From NCBI RefSeq assembly GCF_900111765.1, contig NZ_FOIB01000002.1, positions 310,001 to 374,000 of the forward strand: a stretch of DNA of 64,000 nucleotides, read 5' to 3'. The position numbers were made by a program, and so were the translations under genes. Of this stretch, positions 52,901-61,571 are shown piece by piece. This stretch comes from Myxococcus fulvus (GTDB lineage: Bacteria; Myxococcota; Myxococcia; Myxococcales; Myxococcaceae). Under the pieces are notes generated by a model. That model was not told the DNA's origin and did no database searches. It saw only the letters and a list, made by a program, of their open reading frames with translations. The stretch's first letter is position 1; every line of letters begins with the position of its first letter.

Positions 52901-54922
52901 TCATTGCCGCGTCGCCATCTCCAGCGTCACCCGGGCCCCCTTCTCCACCAGCGAGCCGGCGGCGGGGGTTTGAGACACCACACGACCACTTCCCAGTACC
53001 TGTGGCTCCAACGCCGCGGCGAGCAGCTTCACCACGGCCTCACGTCCCCCGGCGCCCTGGACGTCCGGCACACGCACCGTGCCGGGCTCAGGGCTCTCCG
53101 AGACCGCTTCCTCCAACGCCGGGCGGGCGGGCTCGACGGCCGCACGGGCCACCGGCTTCGCCGCGACAGGCGCGGGGGACGCGGCGGCCACGGCCGTCCC
53201 GGGTGCCACCGTCCGAGACGGAGGCACGGCCAGGTGGGCCATGGCGGCGGTCGCAATTTCCTTGAAAGCAGGGGCAGCCACGAGCCCCCCGTACACGTCT
53301 GTCTTGGGTTCGTCCACCACCACGAGGATGACGATGCGAGGATCCTCGGCCGGCACCATGCCGACGAAGGAGGCGATACGCTTGTCCGAGTAGCCCCGGG
53401 CCACGGGGTCCGCCTTCTGGGCGGTGCCCGTCTTGCCCGCCACCCGATATTCGTCCATGGCCGCCTTGGGCGCGGTGCCTCCCTTGACCACCACGCTTTC
53501 GAGCATGCCCACCACCTGCCGGGCGACCTTGCTGGACACGACCCGGCGGACCTCCGTGGGACGGTTCTCCAGCAGAACCACCCCGTCCGGGTCCACCACC
53601 TTCGACACCAGGTAGGGGCGCATCATCACGCCATCGTTGGCCAGCGCACCATAGCCGGCGGCAATCTGCACCGCGGTGGCCGTCATGCCCTGGCCGAAGG
53701 ACTGGGTGGCCAGGGACACTTCGGCCTTCGGGAAGGGGATGACGCCCCGGCCCTCGCCGGGCAGCGACAGCCCCGTGCGCTCGGCGAAGCCGAAGGCGTG
53801 GTAGCCGGCGACCATCTTCTCGCGGCCCAGCACCTGGGCGATCTTCGCCATGCAGATGTTGGAGGACACCTGGAGGATGCCCTGCGGCGCCAGCCACCCG
53901 TAGGAGTGGGTGTCGTTGATGGTGTGGCGCCCCACGCGCCAGGCGCCGTTCTCGCAGAAGAAGACGCTCTCGGGGGTAATCGCCTTCTCCTCCAGCGCGG
54001 CGGCCACCACGAAGGGCTTGGTGGTGGAGCCGGGCTCGAAGGTGTCCAGCGCGGCGCGGTTGCGCATGCCGCCGCGGGAGCTGGACTCGGGCGTGTTGGG
54101 GTTGAAGCGCGGGTGGTTGGCCACCGCGAGCAGCTCCCCCGTCTTGGGGTCCAGCGCCACCACCATGCCGGCGACGGCCTTGGCCTCCTCCACCGCCTTG
54201 GCCAGGGCCTTCTCGGCCACGTACTGCAGATGCCGGTCCAGCGTCAGGGTGACGGCGGCGCCCTGGCGCTCCAGGGGGTCGGTGGCGCCCTGCACCAGCA
54301 GCTTGCGGCCCTTGGCGTCACGGAAGCCGGACATGCGCGAGTTCTGCCCGGACAGCTCGTCCTCGAAGGCCTTCTCCAGGCCCTCCAGGCCCTTGCCGTC
54401 CATGCCGACCAGGCCCATCACGTGCGCGCCCAGCTCGCGCTGGGGATAGAAGCGCTTGGGCTCCTTGGTGAAGCCCAGGCCGGGCAGGCCCAGCGCCTTC
54501 ACCGCGGCGACCTCCTGGGGCTTGGCCTGGCGCTTGACCCAGGCGAAGCGCTTGGAGCGGGCCAGGCGCGCGGCCAGCTCGTCCGCGTCCACCTTCAGGG
54601 CCTTGGCCAGCTGCTTCGAGGCCTGGCGCACGTCGGGCAGCATCGACGGGTCCACCCAGACGGAGTCCACCTCCACGCTCTGGGCGAGCGGCGTGCCGCG
54701 CCGGTCGAAGATGTCGCCGCGCCGGGCGGGGATTTCAATCTGGCGGACGTACTGGTCCTGCGCCATGCCGCGCAGCTTCTCCTGCTCGAAGACCTGCAGC
54801 TGCACGGCGCGGGCGAAGGCGACTCCCAGGAGGAGCAGGAAGAGGCCGAACAAGAGCTGCACCCGCAGCTTCAGCCCCTTCGCATTGGGCTCCGGAGCCC
54901 GGGTCGCCTTGAAGTCCCTCAC
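52901..54922 (-). CDS. ftsI: Septal transpeptidase FtsI (PBP3) with a C-terminal PASTA domain
   Basis: The class B penicillin-binding protein that cross-links septal peptidoglycan. The 673 residues have one N-terminal membrane segment (about 22-40), a dimerisation domain starting at ARRGDIFDRRG, and the active-site motifs STTK (299-302), SSN (353-355) and KTG (497-499). A Pro/Ala-rich linker and one PASTA domain (about 605-673) follow; PASTA domains bind muropeptides or beta-lactams and are usual in Gram-positive PBPs. The GTG start overlaps the ftsL stop by 4 bp. Confidence 0.95.
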   Translation of the reverse strand: MRDFKATRAPEPNAKGLKLRVQLLFGLFLLLLGVAFARAVQLQVFEQEKLRGMAQDQYVRQIEIPARRGDIFDRRGTPLAQSVEVDSVWVDPSMLPDVRQASKQLAKALKVDADELAARLARSKRFAWVKRQAKPQEVAAVKALGLPGLGFTKEPKRFYPQRELGAHVMGLVGMDGKGLEGLEKAFEDELSGQNSRMSGFRDAKGRKLLVQGATDPLERQGAAVTLTLDRHLQYVAEKALAKAVEEAKAVAGMVVALDPKTGELLAVANHPRFNPNTPESSSRGGMRNRAALDTFEPGSTTKPFVVAAALEEKAITPESVFFCENGAWRVGRHTINDTHSYGWLAPQGILQVSSNICMAKIAQVLGREKMVAGYHAFGFAERTGLSLPGEGRGVIPFPKAEVSLATQSFGQGMTATAVQIAAGYGALANDGVMMRPYLVSKVVDPDGVVLLENRPTEVRRVVSSKVARQVVGMLESVVVKGGTAPKAAMDEYRVAGKTGTAQKADPVARGYSDKRIASFVGMVPAEDPRIVILVVVDEPKTDVYGGLVAAPAFKEIATAAMAHLAVPPSRTVAPGTAVAAASPAPVAAKPVARAAVEPARPALEEAVSESPEPGTVRVPDVQGAGGREAVVKLLAAALEPQVLGSGRVVSQTPAAGSLVEKGARVTLEMATRQ

Positions 54923-55323
54923 CGGCCCGCGCCTCCACGGCCGGCCACGCGCACGGCGGGCTTGTCGCCCTGGGGAGCCTGGGCGGAGGCGCTGGCGCGC
55001 GAGGGCTTGTCCGCGGACAGCGACACCACCGCGCTGCCGGCGGGCATGCTCATGCCCAGCTGCTCACGCGCGACGCGCTCCAGCCGGCCGGGGGCCTTGA
55101 GCGTGGCCAGCTCCAGCTTGAGCCGGTCGTTCTCCCGCGTCAGCGAGCGGCTCTCGGCCTCCTCGCGCGACAGCCGGTAGCCCATGTCCACCACCATCAC
55201 CCGGCTGGTGACGTGGAGGATGCCCACCGCCGCGAACAGGGTGAACAGGAGGACCGCGGGCAAAAGGTGCAGCAGCACGCCCGCCACCGACACGGAGCCA
55301 CGCTGGGACGACGCCTTGCTCAT
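54919..55323 (-). CDS. ftsL: Cell division protein FtsL
   Basis: The small bitopic divisome protein that with FtsB and FtsQ activates FtsW-FtsI. The 134 residues have a membrane segment (about 13-38) followed by a heptad-like helix ([22 protein letters not shown]) and a REQLGM segment, as in FtsL. The C-terminal tail is Ala/Arg-rich. The ATG overlaps the rsmH stop and the TGA overlaps the ftsI start, so the three are coupled. The assignment rests on position and topology, since FtsL is poorly conserved. Confidence 0.85.
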   Translation of the reverse strand: MSKASSQRGSVSVAGVLLHLLPAVLLFTLFAAVGILHVTSRVMVVDMGYRLSREEAESRSLTRENDRLKLELATLKAPGRLERVAREQLGMSMPAGSAVVSLSADKPSRASASAQAPQGDKPAVRVAGRGGAGR

Positions 55324-56240
55324 CGCACTTTCTCCACCACGCGCAGGTGCGCGCTCCGAGAGCGGGGGTTGACCTCCACCTCTTCCTCCGAGGCGGACAC
55401 GGCCTTCTTCGTCACCACGCTGAAGTTGCCCAGGCTCTGACAGACGCAGATGGGCAGGCCCGGGGGGCAGGTGCAGCGGCCCTCCAGGGCGCGGAAGGCT
55501 TCCTTCACCTTCCGGTCCTCCAGCGAGTGGAAGGAGATGACGGCGGCGCGCCCGCCCACCTTGAGCAGGCCCGGCAGCGCGGACAAGAGCGCGTCCAGCG
55601 CCTCCAGCTCCTGGTTGACCGCCATGCGCAGCGCCTGGAACGTCCGGGTGGCCACGTGGATGCGGTTGGGCCACGCCTTGCGCGGCACCGCGCGTTTGAC
55701 GACCTCCGCGGCCTCCAGCGTGCGCGTGGGCAGCGCGCGCTTGAGTTCGCGGGCGATGGGCCGGGCGAAGGGCTCCTCGCCGTACTCCTCGAGGATGTGC
55801 TTGAGCTCGCGCTCGTCCAGCGTGGCGATGAGCTCCGCGGCCGTGGGGCCGTCCGGGCCCATGCGCATGTCCAGCGGGCCGTCCTTGTTGAAGGAGAAGC
55901 CGCGCTCGGCCACGTCCAGCTGGGGCGAGGACACGCCCAGGTCCACGAGCACGCCGTCCACCGGCAGCAAATCGCTGGTGACGCGGGGCAGGTCGGCGAA
56001 GTTGCCGGCGCGGCCCTGGAAACGGGGGTTGGGGCCCAGCCGGGAGGTGGCCGCCGCCAGCGCCACCGGGTCGCGGTCCACGCCGACGACGGACGCGCCC
56101 TGGGCCAGGAGCGCCTCCGTGTGGCCACCGCCCCCGAGTGTGCCGTCGATGATCACCTTGCCTGCTCCCGGTCGCAGCAGCTCCACCGCTTCACGCAGCA
56201 GGACGGTGTGGTGCTGGAATTCCAAGGCCCCCACGAGCAC
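55320..56240 (-). CDS. rsmH: 16S rRNA (cytosine-1402-N4) methyltransferase
   Basis: A SAM-dependent enzyme that methylates N4 of C1402 in the ribosomal P site. The 306 residues show [13 protein letters not shown], the SAM motif [37 protein letters not shown] and the late [12 protein letters not shown]. The GTG at 56240 directly follows the TGA of the STAS gene, with no spacer; a second GTG at 56234 is possible. The stop overlaps ftsL by 4 bp. Confidence 0.95.
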   Translation of the reverse strand: MLVGALEFQHHTVLLREAVELLRPGAGKVIIDGTLGGGGHTEALLAQGASVVGVDRDPVALAAATSRLGPNPRFQGRAGNFADLPRVTSDLLPVDGVLVDLGVSSPQLDVAERGFSFNKDGPLDMRMGPDGPTAAELIATLDERELKHILEEYGEEPFARPIARELKRALPTRTLEAAEVVKRAVPRKAWPNRIHVATRTFQALRMAVNQELEALDALLSALPGLLKVGGRAAVISFHSLEDRKVKEAFRALEGRCTCPPGLPICVCQSLGNFSVVTKKAVSASEEEVEVNPRSRSAHLRVVEKVR

Positions 56241-56627
56241 TCAGACGAAGGGAGCCCGCGCGAGGCCGAAGGCGGCGCGAGCGTCGTTCATGTGCGGGTA
56301 GATTTCGAAGGCGTCGTGCGCGCCGGCCGCCCGGAAGATGGCCGCCAGGTACGGCGACAGGCCGGACAGCTTCAAGTCCCCGCCGGTGCGGCGGAAGGCC
56401 TCCGCGCGGGCCATCAGCGGCTTGACGCCCTTGTAGTTGAGGTGGCCGACCTCGGAGAGGTCCAGCACCACCTGACGCAGGCCCCGGTGCATGCGCTGGG
56501 AGAGCTCGTCGCACAGGGTCAGCAGGTCCTGCTCGCTCAGCTCGCCCTCCAGCATGAGCGTCTCCACGCGCCCGGCACCCGCCAGCGCGCTCGCCGCTCC
56601 TCGCCGCACCTCCAGAACCTGATTCAT
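56241..56627 (-). CDS. STAS-domain protein embedded between mraZ and rsmH
   Basis: The 128-residue protein is a single STAS domain of the anti-sigma-factor-antagonist fold: an ELSEQDLLTLCDEL helix, the strand VVLDLSEV, the segment HLNYKGVKPLM and a final helix. In SpoIIAA-like antagonists the loop carries D-S-S/T-G, with a serine that is phosphorylated. Here the position reads N64-Y65-K66-G67, so the phospho-acceptor is absent. Such degenerate STAS proteins act as binding modules not switched by a serine kinase. The stop abuts the rsmH start and mraZ ends 45 bp upstream, so it belongs to the operon. A STAS gene here is not part of the canonical dcw cluster. Confidence 0.75.
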   Translation of the reverse strand: MNQVLEVRRGAASALAGAGRVETLMLEGELSEQDLLTLCDELSQRMHRGLRQVVLDLSEVGHLNYKGVKPLMARAEAFRRTGGDLKLSGLSPYLAAIFRAAGAHDAFEIYPHMNDARAAFGLARAPFV

Positions 56628-56672
56628 ACGGTGTCACCCTCTGGGGACTTCAGCCCGCTGTCGACTTTCCGG

Positions 56673-57125
56673 CTACGGCTGGCGCAGCTCGGAGAGCACC
56701 TTCATCACGTCCGCGGAGGCCGCCTCCTGGCGGGCCTCTTCCTGGGCCTTCGCCCAACCCTCGCGGCTCCAAAGCTCGATGACCTTCACCATCCCCGCCC
56801 ACACCACGTCCTTCTCCAACCCCGCGTACGTCCGGAGCGACGGTGGGATGAGCAGCCGTCCCAGCCGGTCCAACGGGCACTCCTGGGCGCTGGCCACGTA
56901 CAGGCGCATCAGCGTCTTCACCCCGGGCTCCATGGGATTTCGCCGCGCGAGGGAGGTCTCCAGCGCCTCCCACTCCCGCACCGGATAGGCGTGGAGGCAC
57001 CTGTCCAACGCGGTCGTGACGATGAGCCGCTCGTCGTAGGCCCCCACCAGGGTCTCCCGGAGCTTCGCCGGGAGGCTGGTCCGCCCCTTCGCGTCGATCT
57101 GGTGCTCATAGACGCCTCGGAACAC
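56673..57125 (-). CDS. mraZ: Transcriptional regulator MraZ
   Basis: An AbrB-like DNA-binding protein, first gene of the cluster; in E. coli it represses its own operon. The 150 residues contain two MraZ/SpoVT-like half-domains: [23 protein letters not shown] at the start (residues 2-24 carry the DxKGR motif) and a second [16 protein letters not shown] copy around residue 85. The GTG start at 57125 has AAGGTGG 10 bp upstream. The promoter and three direct repeats lie immediately upstream. Confidence 0.95.
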   Translation of the reverse strand: MFRGVYEHQIDAKGRTSLPAKLRETLVGAYDERLIVTTALDRCLHAYPVREWEALETSLARRNPMEPGVKTLMRLYVASAQECPLDRLGRLLIPPSLRTYAGLEKDVVWAGMVKVIELWSREGWAKAQEEARQEAASADVMKVLSELRQP

Positions 57126-57166
57126 GGGGGGCGATCCACCTTTTCAGCCCATCAAGGGATGAAGCT

Positions 57167-57191
57167 CCACTCCTTCCCACTTCTTGCCACT
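57167..57191 (-). promoter_or_regulatory. MraZ box: three AGTGG direct repeats at 10-bp spacing
   Basis: On the minus strand AGTGG occurs at 57191-57187, 57181-57177 and 57171-57167, each exactly one helical turn apart. In E. coli MraZ binds three TGGGN direct repeats separated by 5-nt spacers just downstream of the promoter. The position here, just after the predicted start site and before the mraZ GTG, is the same. Confidence 0.75.
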
Positions 57192-57202
57192 ACCGGGCGG
57201 CA

Positions 57203-57231
57203 TTCATACGCGCCCACATGGGGGGGGTCAA
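57203..57231 (-). promoter_or_regulatory. Promoter of the dcw cluster (Pmra)
   Basis: On the minus strand, TTGACC (57231-57226) and TATGAA (57208-57203) are separated by 17 bp, close to the sigma70 consensus. Transcription would start about 57196, just before the MraZ boxes. No other gap in the cluster shows a comparable promoter. Confidence 0.7.
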
Positions 57232-57290
57232 GAAAGCGCAACAGGTTGGAACACGCCGCGTGTGCAACGCCGACATCCGGACAACCCGTC

Positions 57291-57310
57291 ACACCTGGAA
57301 GGTCAGGTGT
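57291..57310. promoter_or_regulatory. Inverted repeat between mraZ and the PilZ gene
   Basis: ACACCTG (57291-57297) and CAGGTGT (57304-57310) are perfect 7-bp arms with a 6-bp spacer, 80 bp upstream of the PilZ-like gene and 60 bp upstream of the divergent dcw promoter. This is a candidate operator for either gene. Confidence 0.35.
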
Positions 57311-57389
57311 TTGGCGCAGCGCGGCGCCCTACCCGTGGCGCTGGGGTAAACTTGAGCTCCCTCCGAGAAGGGCGCAGAGTGACGGGTGC

Positions 57390-58097
57390 GTGAACACGAA
57401 CGTGCGACTGAAGGTGGCCTACAAGAGCCCGCAGTCCCTGGTGGGGGAGTACACGCGCAGCGTGGGTCAAGGCGGCGCCACCCTCCACACGCGGCGCAGC
57501 CTGCCGCTGGGCACCCGTTTCACCTTCGAGCTGCATGCCGGAGGCGCACTGCGTCCGGTGGAGGTGCTGGGCGAGGTGGTGCAGGTGGAGCCGCGCCCGG
57601 AGCGCGACTACCTGCTCACGGTGCGCTACGGCGCCACCGAGGACCGCTCCGCGCTGGACGCGGTGCTCCAGCGCATCTTCGCCGTGCAGGAGAAGGAGGG
57701 GCTGCGCCGCTTCCCCCGGCTGCCCCTGCACCTGCGCGCGGTGGAGGCGACGCCCCTGTCGCCGACCTTCCTGGTGCGGGACATCTCGCGCGGCGGCGTG
57801 GGGCTGGACGTCATGGCGCCCGCCCTGCCCCGCCACGTGCGAGTGGGCACGCCGTTCCTGTTGGAGATGGACCTGACGGGCGGCGCGCTGCTGCTCCACG
57901 GCGAGGTGGTGTGGACCGCGTCCACGCCGCGCAAGAACGCCACCGAGGCGACGCCGGGCTTCGGCGCCACGTTCGGCCGGCTGCGCGCGCCCATGCAGGA
58001 GCGGCTGGACGCGCTGCTGGCCTTGAACTCGTTGCCCCCCGCGCCGTGGAAGGCGCGGGTGAGCTTCGGCATGGACGCTGTGACGCGGATGCCGTGA
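57390..58097 (+). CDS. Tandem PilZ-like domain protein (possible c-di-GMP receptor)
   Basis: The 235-residue cytoplasmic protein has two related beta-barrel domains. The second (about 105-215) has the PilZ c-di-GMP signature: arginines in RRFPR followed by RDISRGGVGL, matching RxxxR and D/NxSxxG. The first (about 1-95) has a TRSVGQGGATL segment of the kind seen in a myxobacterial PilZ-like paralogous family, but no RxxxR, so it probably does not bind the nucleotide. The GTG at 57390 is chosen as the domain boundary. It is divergent from mraZ, so it may share regulation with the division operon. Its end is 13 bp from that of the convergent acyl-CoA dehydrogenase gene. Confidence 0.78.
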   Translation: MNTNVRLKVAYKSPQSLVGEYTRSVGQGGATLHTRRSLPLGTRFTFELHAGGALRPVEVLGEVVQVEPRPERDYLLTVRYGATEDRSALDAVLQRIFAVQEKEGLRRFPRLPLHLRAVEATPLSPTFLVRDISRGGVGLDVMAPALPRHVRVGTPFLLEMDLTGGALLLHGEVVWTASTPRKNATEATPGFGATFGRLRAPMQERLDALLALNSLPPAPWKARVSFGMDAVTRMP

Positions 58098-58110
58098 GCC
58101 TCGCGGCGGG

Positions 58111-59913
58111 CTACTCCGCGAAGGGGTAGCCGCCGGCGGACTCGATGGCCGTCACCACCGTCTCGCGCAGCTGGGCGGGGTTGTAGGGCGTGAAGACGTC
58201 CAGCGTGCGCAGGCGCGTCAGCTCCTTGTCCAGCGCGTCTGCCTCCAGCGTGGCGCACAGGGCGCGGCGGGTGCGCTCGTACACGCGCGGCGCGCTGTCG
58301 AACGCGAACAGGCGCACCAGCGCCAGCCGCACCGGGTCCACCTGTCCGCCCGCGGCCACCTGCCGGGTGCGCGTGACGAGCGAGTCCAGGGCGAACGCGT
58401 CCATCATCACGTCGGAGAGCGCGGCGAGCACCTCCTGGTGCTTCTCCAGCTCCGGGCCGAACTTCTCGGCGGCGATGCGCAGGGCGTGCAGCGCCAGGCG
58501 CTTGGTGCTCTCCGCGGCGACCTCCTCCGCCGCCAGCGCGTCCTCCGTGCGGGCGCGGGGACGCTCACCGCGCGTCAGCTCGTCCGCGATGTTCTTCGCC
58601 ACGGAGAACAGCGGCAAATCACCCTTCACCGCGCGCTTGAGGATCATGCCCGTGATGAGCATGCGGTTGATCTCGTTGGTGCCCTCGAAGATGCGGTTGA
58701 CGCGCGCGTCGCGGTAGGCGCGCTCGATGGGGTACTCCTCGATGAAGCCCGCGCCGCCGTGCAACTGCACGGCGTCATCCAGCAGGTGGCCCAGGGCCTC
58801 CGAGCCGTACACCTTCATGATGGAGGACTCGATGGCGTACTCCTCCACCGCGGCCAGCAGGTGGGCCTCGTAGTCCGGGGCGGTCTTGTCCCGCGAGGCC
58901 AGGCGCGCGTCGACCAGGCCCGCGGTGCGGTAGGTCATGCTCTCCACCGCGTGGACGAGCATCGCCATGCGCGCCAGCTTCTCGCGCGACAGCGGGAAGT
59001 CGGCGATGGCCGTGCCGAACTGCTTGCGCTCCTGGGTGAAGCGCAGCGCGTTGGCCAGGTTGAGCTTCATGCTGCCGAGCACCCCCGCGCCCAGCTTCAG
59101 CCGGCCGTAGTTGAGGATGTTGAAGGCGATCTTGTGGCCTCGGCCCACCTCGCCCAGCAGGTTCTCCGCGGGCACCTTCGCGTCCTCGAAGTAGAGCGGG
59201 CACGTGGACGAGCCACGGATGCCCATCTTGTGCTCCTCGGGGCCCACGCTGAAGCCCGGGGTGTCCTTCTCCACGATGAAGCCGGTGAACTTGTCACCGT
59301 CCACCTTGGCGAAGACGACGAACACGTCCGCGAAGGCCGCGTTGGTGATGTAGAGCTTGGAGCCGTTGAGCACCCAGTGCTTGCCGTCCGGCGAGCGCAC
59401 CGCCTTCGTCTTCGCGCCCAAGGCGTCGCTGCCGCTGCCCTGCTCGGTGAGCGCGTACGCCGCCACCCACTCGCCCGTGGCGAGCTTCGGCAGGTACTTC
59501 TGCTTCTGGGCCGCGTTGCCGAACCAGACGATGGGCAGCGTGCCGATGCCCACGTGCGCGCCGAACGTCACGGACCAGGAGCCGTTGAGGCCCATCGCCT
59601 CCGCGAGCAGCAGCGAGGTCGTCTTGTCCAGGCCCGTGCCGCCGTAGGCCTCGGGGATGTCCGTGCTCAACAGGCCCAGCTCCCCTGCCTGCCGCAAGAG
59701 CTCGCGCAAGAGCGCGTTGTCCTTGTGCTCGATGCGCTCGGACTGGGGCACCACCTGCTCGCGGCTGAACTGGAGCGCGGTGCGGAAGAAGAGCCGTTGC
59801 TCCTCCGTGAAGGTCTCCGGCGTGAGGACGCGGGTGGCGCCGACCTCCTGGAACAGGAAGGCACCTCCGGTGGAGTTTTCCTTCGACGCGGCGGGCTCAT
59901 TCACTGCGGGCAT
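58111..59913 (-). CDS. Acyl-CoA dehydrogenase, long (VLCAD/ACAD9-like) form
   Basis: An FAD enzyme that introduces the 2,3-double bond into acyl-CoA, the first step of beta-oxidation. The 600 residues are longer than the usual 380-residue bacterial enzyme. The dehydrogenase core (about 35-430) contains AYALTEQGSGSD, GIRGSSTCPLYFED, the QLHGGAGFIEEYPIERAYRD segment and the catalytic Glu in RIFEGTNEIN. A C-terminal helical domain of about 170 residues follows, as in VLCAD-type enzymes. The ATG at 59913 has GGGAGG 6 bp upstream. No electron-transfer flavoprotein gene is adjacent. Confidence 0.9.
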   Translation of the reverse strand: MPAVNEPAASKENSTGGAFLFQEVGATRVLTPETFTEEQRLFFRTALQFSREQVVPQSERIEHKDNALLRELLRQAGELGLLSTDIPEAYGGTGLDKTTSLLLAEAMGLNGSWSVTFGAHVGIGTLPIVWFGNAAQKQKYLPKLATGEWVAAYALTEQGSGSDALGAKTKAVRSPDGKHWVLNGSKLYITNAAFADVFVVFAKVDGDKFTGFIVEKDTPGFSVGPEEHKMGIRGSSTCPLYFEDAKVPAENLLGEVGRGHKIAFNILNYGRLKLGAGVLGSMKLNLANALRFTQERKQFGTAIADFPLSREKLARMAMLVHAVESMTYRTAGLVDARLASRDKTAPDYEAHLLAAVEEYAIESSIMKVYGSEALGHLLDDAVQLHGGAGFIEEYPIERAYRDARVNRIFEGTNEINRMLITGMILKRAVKGDLPLFSVAKNIADELTRGERPRARTEDALAAEEVAAESTKRLALHALRIAAEKFGPELEKHQEVLAALSDVMMDAFALDSLVTRTRQVAAGGQVDPVRLALVRLFAFDSAPRVYERTRRALCATLEADALDKELTRLRTLDVFTPYNPAQLRETVVTAIESAGGYPFAE

Positions 59914-60263
59914 CCAAGACCTCCCAAGGTGTACGGAAGGAACACCCCTTCCGCCGGCGGGCACACGGCCCACCGTGCAAGCTATGAAGCGCGCCATCTT
60001 AGGAGGAGAAGCAGGCGGGCCAGCCCTTTTCTCGCTGCGGGCCTGTCTGTTCCACGCGGCTGCCGCACTTCGCGTCCGGTATTTCCGCGCAGCGGAACGT
60101 GCGGGGCCCTGCTCGCCCTCTTCCAACACCGCGCGCGGACCGGTGACTGTGGCGTGAGCGACAGTCATGGGGGTCTCCCAGACGTCGCGGCCCTTCACGA
60201 TGACCACCCATGGCCCCTCACTCCAGGTCGGAGGCGCTTCGCCTCCTGAGAAGGGTGGTTGCC
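59914..60263. other. Divergent intergenic region with a leader hairpin
   Basis: The gap contains no recognisable gene; an open frame crosses it only as an upstream extension of the dehydrogenase frame. GGAGGCG (60230-60236) and CGCCTCC (60240-60246) form a perfect 7-bp hairpin with a 3-nt loop in the leader of the + strand gene, a few bases before its ribosome site AAGGGTGG. No clear promoter was identified for either gene. Confidence 0.4.
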
Positions 60264-61568
60264 ATGAGAACGAGAGTGCTGGTGGCGCTGTTCGTCGCAA
60301 GTGTCGTCGCGGTCCACGAGGAGGCCCGGGCCGCGGAGTCGTTCGCGGGAGAGTTGACCTGGGCCCAGCACGTCACCGGCCCCAGCGAGGAGACCGGACG
60401 GATTGCCTCCACCCGGGACGGAGGCTTCATCTCCTTCGTCAACTTCACCGGCACCGTGGACCTGGGGACGGGTCCCATCCAGGCGCCGGGCGGGCCGGAG
60501 AGCCGGGGGCTCGCGCTCGTGCGGCACTCCCCGCAGGGCCAGAAGTCACTCCTGCGCGTCATCAGCCACTGGTTCGCGCTCCACCTGGCGACGGACGCCG
60601 CGGGGAACATCATCATCCTCGGAGGACCCGCCGGCGCCATCACCAGCAACCTGTTCAGCGACGACCCCCACCTGATGAAGCTCGACACCCTGGGGCGGCT
60701 GCAGTGGCTGCGCCCCATCCGGCAAGCGGAGCTCAGTGTCTATCTGCTCGTGACGGACCGCGCGGGGAACATCGGCGTCGGCGGATACACGCTGGGTCCC
60801 GACAACAGCTCCCGGCTCACCTTCATCCAGTACGACGGCGAGGGCGTGAAGCAGTGGACGTTCGTCGACGTGAACACCGTCCAGAGCGTGGGCCGCGCGG
60901 CCACCGTGGACAGTGAAGGCGCCATCTACGTCGCGGGCGACGCCAAGGGGCCCATCAGCGTCGTCGAGCCCTATCTCATCAAGCTCTCCGTCACGGGACA
61001 GCCCCAGTGGCGCCGCCGGCTGGACGGCGCGGTCGGCTTCGCGCTCGGGGTGGCCACGCACGGCAACCGCGTGGTGGTGGTCGGCACCTTCGCCGAGACC
61101 TTCACCTTCGCGGCGAAGGAGCACACGTCCACCCCCAACCTCGGCATCAACCAGGACGCCTTCGTCGCCGCGTGGACGCGCGACGGCGAGGAGCGCTGGG
61201 CGTGGAACTTCGGCTTCGACATCGACGGTGTCGCCATGGACCAGAACGACGGCGTCACCGTCATCGGCGGCTACCAGGGCTTCAGCCCGGACACGGCGGC
61301 CCTGGGGGTCCCCGACGGCAACGAGACGAGCGCCGCCAACGTCTACGTCGCGAAGCTCGACCGCATCTACGGCTCGTGGCGCTGGGTGCGGACCTTCCCC
61401 GGCGGACAGGACCGCGGCAGCCCTGGGGTGGATGAGGGCTCCGTCGCCGTCACCCGGGACGGCAGGCCCGCGGTGATGGGACGCTTCCACGACACGCTGC
61501 GAGTCGGCTCGCAGACGTGGACCGCGAGCGGCCTGTCGGACCTGTTCCAGTTCGGCTTCGAGCCCTGA
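60264..61568 (+). CDS. Exported beta-propeller-like protein of unknown function
   Basis: The 434-residue protein has a signal peptide (VLVALFVASVVA ... ARAA). The mature part consists of repeated segments of the form A-T/V-D-x-x-G-N/A-I-x-V/I-x-G (ATDAAGNIIILGG, VTDRAGNIGVGGY, TVDSEGAIYVAGD, VTRDGRPAVMGRF) spaced about 50-60 residues apart. This is the pattern of SBBP/NHL-type propeller blades, which are common in secreted myxobacterial proteins. ATG 60264 has AAGGGTGG 6 bp upstream. The ligand is unknown. It is convergent with the next gene, 3 bp apart. Confidence 0.7.
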   Translation: MRTRVLVALFVASVVAVHEEARAAESFAGELTWAQHVTGPSEETGRIASTRDGGFISFVNFTGTVDLGTGPIQAPGGPESRGLALVRHSPQGQKSLLRVISHWFALHLATDAAGNIIILGGPAGAITSNLFSDDPHLMKLDTLGRLQWLRPIRQAELSVYLLVTDRAGNIGVGGYTLGPDNSSRLTFIQYDGEGVKQWTFVDVNTVQSVGRAATVDSEGAIYVAGDAKGPISVVEPYLIKLSVTGQPQWRRRLDGAVGFALGVATHGNRVVVVGTFAETFTFAAKEHTSTPNLGINQDAFVAAWTRDGEERWAWNFGFDIDGVAMDQNDGVTVIGGYQGFSPDTAALGVPDGNETSAANVYVAKLDRIYGSWRWVRTFPGGQDRGSPGVDEGSVAVTRDGRPAVMGRFHDTLRVGSQTWTASGLSDLFQFGFEP

Positions 61569-61571
61569 GCC

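Noticed and set aside
55347-57389. A very long + strand frame leading into the PilZ-like gene
   Set aside because: It lies opposite rsmH, the STAS gene and mraZ, all clear genes. Only the last 235 codons from GTG 57390 show a domain.
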